Assembly: GCA_039800165.1 (NCBI GenBank)
Contig: JBDLRH010000042.1
Span: 8,830 to 72,829 of the forward strand
DNA: 64,000 nucleotides
Direction: 5' to 3'
Origin: JBDLRH01 sp039800165
GTDB taxonomy: Bacteria; Pseudomonadota; Gammaproteobacteria; Burkholderiales; Burkholderiaceae_C
Below are positions 45,121-52,625 of this stretch, piece by piece; position 1 is the stretch's first letter, and each line of letters starts with the position of its first letter. The position numbers were made by a program, and so were the translations under genes. The notes beneath the pieces are model-generated. The model did no database searches and was not told where the DNA came from. It saw only the letters and a list, made by a program, of their open reading frames with translations.

Positions 45121-45740
45121 GCGGACTCGATCCGTTCGCGGACCAGTTCCGCGGAAAAGCCGATGAAGGGGTGCTCGGCAAAGCGCTGGGCAGCGGTGGC
45201 CAGGGCGGGCAGGGCGGCGGCGGTGCCCACCTCGGCCAGCGCGTCCACCGCGGTGCCCACGGTGTTGACGTCGCTGTCGTGCATCAGCACCGCGATCAGC
45301 CACTCCTCCACCCGTGGATGCTTGAGCAGGCCGAGGATGTTGACGGTGAAGATGCGCACGTCGGCGTCGGCGTCCTTCAGCAGCCGGTCGATGGCCGGCG
45401 CGACCGCATCGGGCAGCTCGCTCATGGCCTCGATCGCCGCGTTGCGCAGGGTCGGGTCTTCGCTGCGCAGCAGCGGCATCAGGCCGCTGATGGCGTCTTC
45501 GCCGCCGATCATCACCACGCTGTTGAACAGGGCCACCCGCACGCTGTCGTCGCGCTCGCGGTCCAGCCGCTCGCACAGGCTGCGGCAGGCTTGCGGGTAT
45601 TCGGCCAGCGCCGATGCAGCCAGGCGCCGCGCGCTGGCGTCACCGGCCATCAGGTCATCCAGCCAGTCCTCGAGCCGGCGCTCCAGCGGCGCCGGGCGCG
45701 AGGGCAGTTCCTGGGTATCAGATGCGCGCTTGAGTCCCAT
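45117..45740 (-). CDS. HEAT-repeat protein of the chemosensory operon
   Basis: This 207-residue, all-helical protein has about four to five HEAT-like repeats from residue 40 on. Recurring units are of the form DDSVRVALFNSVVMIGGEDAISGLMPLL, DPTLRNAAIEAMSELPDAVAPAIDRLL and DADVRIFTVNILGLLKHPRVEEWL. HEAT proteins are protein-binding scaffolds; the partner here is probably a Che protein, which is inferred from position only. The start at 45740 lies inside the cheB end (23-base overlap), and the stop overlaps cheR by 4 bases. The function is not established. Confidence 0.85.
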   Translation of the reverse strand: MGLKRASDTQELPSRPAPLERRLEDWLDDLMAGDASARRLAASALAEYPQACRSLCERLDRERDDSVRVALFNSVVMIGGEDAISGLMPLLRSEDPTLRNAAIEAMSELPDAVAPAIDRLLKDADADVRIFTVNILGLLKHPRVEEWLIAVLMHDSDVNTVGTAVDALAEVGTAAALPALATAAQRFAEHPFIGFSAELVRERIESA

Positions 45741-46815
45741 GGGGGTTCCTGTCGCGGTTGAGGGTGCGGCTCCACAGCAGGATCTGACCGGCGACGGCCG
45801 GGCCGTCGACCACGATCGAGGCCCCGCCGCGGCTGATGAGTTCCTGCGGCATGCCGAAGACGACGCTGGTGCGCTCCGACTCGGCCACGGTGTGCCCGCC
45901 TTGCTGGTGCAGCTGGTGCATGGTGCGTGCGCCGTCATCGCCCATGCCGGTCAGCAGCACGCCCATCAGGCGGCGCGGGTTCAGGTGCTTGAGCGAGCTC
46001 TCCACCATCACGTCCACCGATGGATGCCAGGGCACGCCCGCACGCTCGGCCACCGGGGCGGCCACGATGCGGCCCAGCCGCTGGTCCACCACCATGTCCT
46101 GCCCGCCGCGGGCGATGTAGATCGTGCCTGGCTCCAGCGGCATCGACGAATGCACCTCGCGCACCCGCATCGCGCAGACCTCGTCCAGCCGGCGTGCGAA
46201 CGATTCGGTGAACTGCGCCGGCATGTGCTGCGCCACCAGCACCGGATGCGGAAAGTTGGCGGGCAGCTGCGGCAGGATTTCCTCCAGCGCGCGCGGGCCG
46301 CCGGTGGACACCCCGACCATCACCAGCGCCATGTCGCTGCTGCCGCTGCCCAGGGTCGGCGGCGGCGGCTCGATCTTGCGCGGCATCGCCGGCGCTGCCT
46401 TGCGCGACTGCGGCGTGCTGCGTGGCCGCGAGCGCAGCGCAGCGCGCAGCTTGGTCTGCAGCTGCTCGCGGATCTCGTCGACCGTCAGCGAGATGGTGCC
46501 GCCCGGCTTGGTCACATAGTCCACCGCACCGAGGGCCAGCGCCTCGAAGGTGGACATCGCGCCGCGTGCGGTCAGCGAGGACACCATCAGCACCGGGGTG
46601 GGGCGGGTGGTCATGATCAGGCTGAGCGCCGTCAGGCCATCCATCTCGGGCATGTTGATGTCCAGCGTGATGGCATCGGGCTCCCAGGCGCTGACCTGGG
46701 CCACCGCATCGGCGCCGTTGCGCGCAGTGCGCACCTCGTGGCCTTCGTCGCTGACCACCTGGGTGATCAGCCGGCGCATCAGCGCAGAGTCATCGACGAC
46801 AAGCACCTTGGCCAT
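45718..46815 (-). CDS. cheB: Chemotaxis methylesterase/glutamine deamidase CheB
   Basis: The receiver domain (residues 1-120; VLVVDDSALMRRLI, ITLDINMPEMDGLTAL, YVTKPGG) is joined to a methylesterase domain. The catalytic triad sites are visible: Ser in GVSTGGPRALEEIL, His in AQHMPAQFTESFARRLD and Asp in LLTGMGDDGARTM. The protein has 365 residues. AGGAGGAGAG lies about 8 bases upstream of the ATG at 46815, supporting this start. It opposes CheR in receptor adaptation. Confidence 0.96.
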   Translation of the reverse strand: MAKVLVVDDSALMRRLITQVVSDEGHEVRTARNGADAVAQVSAWEPDAITLDINMPEMDGLTALSLIMTTRPTPVLMVSSLTARGAMSTFEALALGAVDYVTKPGGTISLTVDEIREQLQTKLRAALRSRPRSTPQSRKAAPAMPRKIEPPPPTLGSGSSDMALVMVGVSTGGPRALEEILPQLPANFPHPVLVAQHMPAQFTESFARRLDEVCAMRVREVHSSMPLEPGTIYIARGGQDMVVDQRLGRIVAAPVAERAGVPWHPSVDVMVESSLKHLNPRRLMGVLLTGMGDDGARTMHQLHQQGGHTVAESERTSVVFGMPQELISRGGASIVVDGPAVAGQILLWSRTLNRDRNPHGTQARI

Positions 46816-46846
46816 GGCGGCAACTCTCCTCCTTCGGTGAGACGGT

Positions 46847-48517
46847 TCAGGCGGTGGCGGCTTCGCCGGCGGCAAGCTCGCTCAGCTCGTCCGAGCGCAG
46901 CAGCGCATCCGGGTCGATCAGCATCACCAGGCGCTGGTCGCCGGCGAGCTTGGCCACGCGGCGGATCAGGCGGCGCTGCTCGGCCGACAGGTCGGGGGCG
47001 GTCTCGATCTGGCTGCGTGGAATGCGCAGCACCTCGGCCACCGAATCGACGATGAAGCCGGTGCGCACGCCGTCGAGCAGGTAGACCATGATGCGCTGGC
47101 GGTCGCTGCGTTCTTCGGTGGGCATGCCCAGGCGCTTGCGCTGGTCGATGACGGGCAGCACCGTGCCGCGCAGGTTGATCACGCCCTCGACGAAGGACGG
47201 CGTCATCGGCACGCGGGTCAGGCTTTCGGGCACGCGCACGATCTCCTGCACCGCGGTGATCGGCACGCCGAACTCCTCGCTGCCCAGGCGGAAGATCACC
47301 ACCTGGGTGTCGTCCTCGGTGACTGCACTGTCGTCGTCGCTGTGGTTCATGGTGGACTCGCTGCTGTCGCTGGGGTCACTGGAAGAAGCGCCTGCACCCT
47401 CGCGGGCCAGGTGCTCGGCGGTGGCGCTCAGGGCCTGCTGCATGGAATCGGTTCCCAGCAGGCGGTCGATGGCAAGGATGGACACGAGCCGCTTGCCGTC
47501 GTCGAGCCGGCAGATCGACGAGAACTCGCTCATCTCGGCCTTGTTCGACATCACCGAGGGCATCTCGTCGGCCAGCGCCCGCGGCACCGACAGCACTTCC
47601 TTCACCGAGTCGGTGACCAGGCCGATCTGCCGGCCACCGGGCACCGCGATCACCACGATGCGGTGCTGTTCCTGGTGGCCCAGGTCGGGCAGGCAGAACA
47701 GGCGGCGCAGGCTCACCAGCGGCAGCAGCCGCTCGCGCAGCGAAATCAGCCCCAGCACGTGGCCGGGCGCGTTGGGCACCGCCGAGATGCGCTCGGGCAG
47801 CTGCACGATCTCCTGCACCTCTTCGATGTGGATCGCGTATTCCTGCCCGGCCACGGTGAAGCTCACCAGGCGCAGTTCCTCGCCTTGCACCGCCTCGGAT
47901 TCGTCGGATTCGGAGGCGCGGCTGGCCGGGCCTGCAGACAGGCCGTCCGCGCTGCTGCGTGCGCTGTCGGCCGCGTGAAATTCGCGCGCGATCAGGCGCT
48001 CGAAGTCCACCGTGAGCAGCAGCTCCTGCGTGCCGTCGCCTCGGGCGCGCTTGATCACGCCGGTCAGGTAGTCGGCGCTCACCGTGCTCTGGATGGCCTC
48101 GGCGCTTTCCAGCTCCTCCGGTGCGGCGCGCACCACGCTGGCCACACGGTCGACTACAAAGCCCAGCGGCTGGCCGAGCTGGATGACCACCGCGCGGCTG
48201 GCATCGTCCAGCGGTCGCTCGGGGGCGCCGAAGATGCGGCGCAGGTTGACGATGGGCAGCACGCGGCCGCGCAGGTTGGCCAGCCCGTCCAGCGCGCGTG
48301 GCGCCAGCGGCAGGTGCGACACCGTCGGCACGCGGATGATCTCCTGCACCGGCGCCATCTGCACGGCGAACATCTCCTCGCCGAGCTGGAAGGTCACGTA
48401 CAGGTCGTCGTTGGATGTGCCCGCGTCGGCGTCGTCGGCGGCGGCCTGTGCAGCCGCCAGGGCGGCTTCGGCAGGCAGCTCGTCCAGCGCCTCGGGGGCG
48501 TCGATGACGGCACTCAT
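46847..48517 (-). CDS. Triple CheW-domain scaffold protein
   Basis: Three complete CheW-like domains are arranged in tandem in 556 residues. Domain 1 spans about 37-185 (YVTFQLGEEMFAVQMAPVQEIIRVP ... LANLRGRVLPIVNLR). Domain 2 spans about 212-365 (LVSFTVAGQEYAIHIEEVQEIVQLP ... LISLRERLLPLVSLR). Domain 3 spans about 408-550 (VVIFRLGSEEFGVPITAVQEIVRVP ... VINLRGTVLPVIDQR). Acidic Ser/Asp-rich linkers separate them. There is no receiver domain, so it is not a CheV. CheW domains bridge receptors and CheA; three in one chain could cross-link array units. No other CheW gene is in the operon. Confidence 0.95.
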   Translation of the reverse strand: MSAVIDAPEALDELPAEAALAAAQAAADDADAGTSNDDLYVTFQLGEEMFAVQMAPVQEIIRVPTVSHLPLAPRALDGLANLRGRVLPIVNLRRIFGAPERPLDDASRAVVIQLGQPLGFVVDRVASVVRAAPEELESAEAIQSTVSADYLTGVIKRARGDGTQELLLTVDFERLIAREFHAADSARSSADGLSAGPASRASESDESEAVQGEELRLVSFTVAGQEYAIHIEEVQEIVQLPERISAVPNAPGHVLGLISLRERLLPLVSLRRLFCLPDLGHQEQHRIVVIAVPGGRQIGLVTDSVKEVLSVPRALADEMPSVMSNKAEMSEFSSICRLDDGKRLVSILAIDRLLGTDSMQQALSATAEHLAREGAGASSSDPSDSSESTMNHSDDDSAVTEDDTQVVIFRLGSEEFGVPITAVQEIVRVPESLTRVPMTPSFVEGVINLRGTVLPVIDQRKRLGMPTEERSDRQRIMVYLLDGVRTGFIVDSVAEVLRIPRSQIETAPDLSAEQRRLIRRVAKLAGDQRLVMLIDPDALLRSDELSELAAGEAATA

Positions 48518-48543
48518 GGGTGCTCCTGTGGCGCGCGGGGCGC

Positions 48544-50469
48544 TCAGTTGCTCTGCAGTTCGTCGGCCAGCGAAGCGATCTCTTCGATCGCGGCACTGAG
48601 TTCTTCGGCGCCCTGGGCCTGCTGCTTGGCGGCAGCGGCGGCCTGCTCGGCCGACTTGGTGGCCTGTTGTGCGGCAGCGCTGATCTGGTCGACGCCGGCA
48701 CGCACCTGGCCGAGCGCGGTGCTGATTTCGCGCGCCGAGCTCTGTGCCGTCACGTTGCCTTCCACCACCTCGGCCACATCGGCCTCGACCTTGGCGAGGT
48801 TGCCGTTGATCGCCTTGCCCTTCTCGGCCTCGATCACGGCCGCCGAGACGATGTCGTTGAGGTCGCGGCCCACCAGGCCGATCTGGTCCTGGATGGCCTT
48901 GACCATGTCCTTGATGCGATCGGCGTTTTCGGCCGAGTCGTGTGCCAGGTTGCGGATGTCGGTGGCCACCACCACGAAGCCCTTGCCGTACTCGCCGGCG
49001 CGTGCTGCTTCGATGCTGCCGTTGACCGCCAGCATGTTGGTCTGGATCGACACCTGCGTGATCGCATCGACGATCTTGTCGATCTTGCGGCTGACCAGCT
49101 CCAGCTCCTTGATCTGGCGGATGCTGTCCTTGGTGCTGGTCACGCCGTTGTCGATGCCGCTGACCAGCGCGTTGATGCCGCGCTTGTTCTCGGCCAACAG
49201 GGTCTCGATCGACCGGGCGCGCTCCATGCCGGACGCCGCACGCTGCTCGGCCAGCTCGGCGCCCTTGGCAATCTGCGACACCGCAGCAGCCGAAATTTCA
49301 GTGGACTTGTGCTGCACCTCCGCGCCCTTGCGGATCTGGTCGAGCGCCACCATGATCTGCGCGGCCGAGCGGTTGATCTCCTGCAGCACGCTGGAGAGCT
49401 CTTCCGCTGCGCTGGCCACCTCTTCGGCGCTCTTGGAGATGTCGGTGCTGTTCTTCAGTTCGTCGGCAATGTCGGACAGCGACTGTGCGGTCTGCTCGCA
49501 TTCGGCCAGTGCGCTGGCCTGCTCGGCCACCGTCTTGGCGGCCTCTTCGCAGGCCGATCCCTGCTCGGCTGCCGCAGCGGCAATTTCTTCGGCGCCCTTC
49601 AGCGCGTTCTTGGCGGCCACATCGCTTTGCGCAGCAGCGCCGGCGATTTCGGTGGCGCCCTCGACGATCTGCGCCGCGTCCTTGCGGATCGAGTCGAGCT
49701 GCTGCATCACCTTCTCGGAGTTGCCCAGCTCGGTCTGGATGGCTTCAGCAGCCGAATTGATGCCCTGTGCGATGGTCTGCACATCGCCCTGGATCTGGCC
49801 GATCAGGTTCTGGATTTCCTTGGCGCTTTTCTCGGAAGTTTCGGCCAGCGTGCGCACCTCGTCTGCCACCACGGCAAAGCCCTTGCCGTGCTTGCCGGCA
49901 CGCGCGGCCTCGATGGCGGCGTTGAGTGCCAGCAGGTTGGTCTGGTCGGCGATGCGGGCCACCGCCTTCACGATGTCGCCGATGTTGGAAGCCTGGCGCT
50001 CCAGCTCGGCCACCATCTTCACCGACTCGGCCTGCCGTTCGGTGGCCAGCGTCAGGTTGTCTACCAGTGCCTTCACGCCCGAGTTGATCTCTGCGGCCTG
50101 CTCCTGCATGCCCACGGCGCGCTTTTGCGCGGCGTTGACCGCCTGCAGCTGCCGCACGATCGAGGTGGTGACCTGCGTGAGCGCGGCCAGCGATTCCTGC
50201 GCTGCTGCCGAGGCTTCTTCCGAGCCGGTGGCGATCTGGTCGGAGGCGCGCTTGAGCTCTTCTGAGGCAGACGACGCCTCGTTGATGCCGGCGGCCAGTT
50301 CGGTGGCCGCAGCCGAGATGCGCTCGGAGGCCTGTTGCTGCTTGGCCAGCGTGCGCGCCCGTCGGCGCTGGGCGTCGGCTTCGCGAGCCGCGGCGGCGTT
50401 CACCCCGGCCGGGGCGTGGGAAGCAAGTGCGACGTCACCGTCGGCACGGGGTTTCTTGACAAGCGCCAT
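48544..50469 (-). CDS. Soluble chemoreceptor with two MCP signalling tips
   Basis: This 641-residue, almost wholly alpha-helical protein lacks a membrane helix and any recognisable ligand-binding domain. Two MCP signalling tips are present. Tip 1 is at about 165-215 (ARIADQTNLLALNAAIEAARAGKHGKGFAVVADEVRTLAETSEKSAKEI) and tip 2 at about 463-515 (TQVSIQTNMLAVNGSIEAARAGEYGKGFVVVATDIRNLAHDSAENADRI). They are about 297 residues apart, each flanked by heptad-repeat helices. GGGAG lies 5 bases upstream of the ATG at 50469. It is the first gene of the operon. A protein-only or cytoplasmic stimulus is likely. Confidence 0.9.
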   Translation of the reverse strand: MALVKKPRADGDVALASHAPAGVNAAAAREADAQRRRARTLAKQQQASERISAAATELAAGINEASSASEELKRASDQIATGSEEASAAAQESLAALTQVTTSIVRQLQAVNAAQKRAVGMQEQAAEINSGVKALVDNLTLATERQAESVKMVAELERQASNIGDIVKAVARIADQTNLLALNAAIEAARAGKHGKGFAVVADEVRTLAETSEKSAKEIQNLIGQIQGDVQTIAQGINSAAEAIQTELGNSEKVMQQLDSIRKDAAQIVEGATEIAGAAAQSDVAAKNALKGAEEIAAAAAEQGSACEEAAKTVAEQASALAECEQTAQSLSDIADELKNSTDISKSAEEVASAAEELSSVLQEINRSAAQIMVALDQIRKGAEVQHKSTEISAAAVSQIAKGAELAEQRAASGMERARSIETLLAENKRGINALVSGIDNGVTSTKDSIRQIKELELVSRKIDKIVDAITQVSIQTNMLAVNGSIEAARAGEYGKGFVVVATDIRNLAHDSAENADRIKDMVKAIQDQIGLVGRDLNDIVSAAVIEAEKGKAINGNLAKVEADVAEVVEGNVTAQSSAREISTALGQVRAGVDQISAAAQQATKSAEQAAAAAKQQAQGAEELSAAIEEIASLADELQSN

Positions 50470-50825
50470 GGTGGCTCCCTCGAGGAAGTGCTGGACAACG
50501 ACCACCGCAAGGCCCGGCGGGCCCTGCGCGTGAACCTGAACCGGTGCCTGCGCTGCGCATCGCTGGTCGCGCGCAAGACTGACCGTTCGGGGAAGTCATC
50601 GGCCTGCGCGGCAGCGACTTGAGTCAGGCATGCGGCAGCAAGCGCATGGATTGGCCCGCGTTTGCAGCCCTGTTCGGCGGACCGGTGCGCCCGGCCGATG
50701 GAGCTGCGGGGCGGTGGGGCGGTGGGGTGACGACCGGTCTGCCGCAGCCGTGGTGCGGCGCAGCAAGGCGCACGGGTGCCGCCGCCGCCGCCCGGATAAT
50801 CGGGCGTCTCTTCCGTGGAGCCGAC
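50470..50825. other. Divergent intergenic region between the chemosensory operon and uppP
   Basis: These 356 bases hold no credible gene. They should contain the promoter of the ten-gene chemosensory operon (minus strand) and that of uppP (plus strand). A small inverted repeat with an AT centre, CCCGGATAATCGGG (50793-50806), lies just before the uppP start and could supply a -10 (GATAAT). I cannot identify a flagellar sigma-28-type promoter with confidence. Confidence 0.4.
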
Positions 50826-51650
50826 GTGGATCTTGTTTTGCTGGCCAAGGCCGCCGTGATGGGCGTGGTCGAGGGCCTGACCGAATTTCTGCCGGTGTCG
50901 AGCACCGGCCACCTGATCCTGGCCGGCGCGCTGCTGGGCTTCGATGACGAGAAGGCCAAGGTCTTCGACATCGCCATCCAGACCGGTGCCATCCTTGCCG
51001 TCATCCTGGTGTACTGGCAGAAGCTCGCGGCCACCGTGGCCGGCCTGCCGACGCAGCGCCAGGCGCAGCGCTTCACCCTGAATGTGGCGGTGGCGTTCGT
51101 GCCGGCGGTGGTGCTGGGCCTGCTGCTGGGCAAGGCGATCAAGGCACACCTGTTCACCCCCACGGTGGTGGCCACCGCCTTCATTGTGGGCGGCTTCATC
51201 ATCCTGTGGGCCGAGCGGCGCCAGCGGGTGGCGGTACGGGTGCAGCGGGTGGACGACATGGGCCCGCTGGACGCGCTGAAGGTCGGTCTGGTGCAGTGCC
51301 TGGCGCTGGTGCCCGGCACCAGCCGCAGCGGTGCCACCATCATCGGCGGCATGCTGCTGGGGCTGAGCCGGCAGGCCGCCACCGACTTTTCCTTCTTCCT
51401 CGCGATGCCGACCCTGATTGGCGCGGGTGCCTACAGCCTGTACAAGGACCGCGCGCTGCTGAGCTGGGCCGACCTGCCGATGTTCGGCGTGGGCCTGCTG
51501 TTCTCGTTCATCAGTGCGTGGATCTGCGTGCGCTGGCTGCTGCGCTATGTGGCCACCCACAGCTTTGTGCCGTTTGCCTGGTATCGCATCGGCTTTGGCA
51601 TCGTGGTGCTGCTGACCGCGTGGACCGGCGTGGTGGACTGGCGCGCCTGA
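50826..51650 (+). CDS. uppP: Undecaprenyl-diphosphatase UppP (BacA)
   Basis: UppP recycles undecaprenyl pyrophosphate to the lipid carrier monophosphate at the inner membrane. The 274-residue polytopic protein has the catalytic-site motifs VEGLTEFLPVSSTGHLIL and ALVPGTSRSGATIIGG. GGAG 5 bases upstream supports the GTG start at 50826; earlier in-frame starts have no similarity. Overproduction of homologues confers bacitracin resistance, but this is a normal housekeeping gene. Confidence 0.96.
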   Translation: MDLVLLAKAAVMGVVEGLTEFLPVSSTGHLILAGALLGFDDEKAKVFDIAIQTGAILAVILVYWQKLAATVAGLPTQRQAQRFTLNVAVAFVPAVVLGLLLGKAIKAHLFTPTVVATAFIVGGFIILWAERRQRVAVRVQRVDDMGPLDALKVGLVQCLALVPGTSRSGATIIGGMLLGLSRQAATDFSFFLAMPTLIGAGAYSLYKDRALLSWADLPMFGVGLLFSFISAWICVRWLLRYVATHSFVPFAWYRIGFGIVVLLTAWTGVVDWRA

Positions 51651-52625
51651 TCAGCCGGCCGGATCGCTTGGTGCCGCTGCACGCGCCGCCGCGGTACGCA
51701 GGCCTTGCGTGGCCGCATCCACAGCCGCGTGACGCCTGCGCCCCGTGCCAGAGGGCGCCGCGATCATCTGGCCGCTGCGCTCCAGAGCCGACTGCGCCAG
51801 CTCGCTGATCAACGCCGCCTCGGGCAGGTTGTGCCAGTAGCGCACCGGCATCTCGCGGCGCATGGCGTCAAGCTTGAGTCGTGCCGGGTTGAAGGTGTGG
51901 CGGTAGTAGGTGAGCCACAGCGCCTCGCCGGCGTCGGGGCCGGGCGCGTCCTCGCGCCGCGCCGGCGGGCCGAACTGCAAGGGGCCGCCAGGCTGCCACG
52001 CCACGCTGCCGCGCGGCGTGAGCAGCGCCCAGCGCATGCCGGTGAAGCGGCGCTGAAAGAAGGGCGCGATCGCCTGCACGATGTGGTGCTGCGGCTCGAA
52101 CCACGCCACATGCAGCGGCCCGCGTGCATCGCCGTCGTCCACCGGGCGAAAGCGCACGAAGGCCTTCATCTTGTGCAGGTCACGCCGAACCGCGCGGGCC
52201 AGCTGCTCCAGTTGCAGCCGGTCGCCATCGAGTGCGTCGCCTGCGAGCGCCGAGCGCTGCTGCAGCCGCCACAGCAGGCGGTACATGCGCGCATGCCGAT
52301 CGACACTGCCGTGCAGCGAGGCGGTGACCAGCAACTCGAGCAGGGCGCGCGGCACCCGCACGGCCGCTGCAGCGGCATCGCCCGGGCCAGCTGGGGCGGC
52401 GGGGGGTGACGGCGCAGCGCGGGGGGTGTGTGGCGGGTCGGGCAGGTGGTGTGGATCGTGTGGGTTGACCTCGCTGTCCCACAGCGATTGGGCAGCGCGC
52501 GTGGCCACGCTCCAGTGCACCTGATCGGGCGGCACGCCCTGCGCCAGCAGGCGGCGCGCGGCGTCGCGAAAGCCGGCAATGTCGGTTTCTGCCGCGAGGC
52601 AGACCGTGTGGGCTTCGATGCTCAT
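51651..52625 (-). CDS. TIGR03915-like putative DNA-metabolism protein
   Basis: This 324-residue protein is of the uncharacterised type found beside the radical-SAM partner encoded upstream. Recognisable features are HKMKAFVRFRPVDD, HVAWFEPQHHIVQAIAPFFQRRFTGMRWALLTP and the C-terminal WLTYYRHTFNPARLKLDAMRREMPVRYWHNLPEAALI. The last segment is characteristic of the family, in which some members are fused to a uracil-DNA-glycosylase-like domain. Here that domain is absent. The start overlaps the radical-SAM stop by 4 bases, so both are under the SOS-type box at 53923. The biochemical function is unknown. Confidence 0.85.
   Translation of the reverse strand: MSIEAHTVCLAAETDIAGFRDAARRLLAQGVPPDQVHWSVATRAAQSLWDSEVNPHDPHHLPDPPHTPRAAPSPPAAPAGPGDAAAAAVRVPRALLELLVTASLHGSVDRHARMYRLLWRLQQRSALAGDALDGDRLQLEQLARAVRRDLHKMKAFVRFRPVDDGDARGPLHVAWFEPQHHIVQAIAPFFQRRFTGMRWALLTPRGSVAWQPGGPLQFGPPARREDAPGPDAGEALWLTYYRHTFNPARLKLDAMRREMPVRYWHNLPEAALISELAQSALERSGQMIAAPSGTGRRRHAAVDAATQGLRTAAARAAAPSDPAG

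Noticed and set aside
47342..50533. A 1063-residue plus-strand open frame opposite the triple CheW and receptor genes
   Set aside because: Its Ser/Ala/Cys-rich composition is the shadow of Ala/Glu-rich helices on the other strand.
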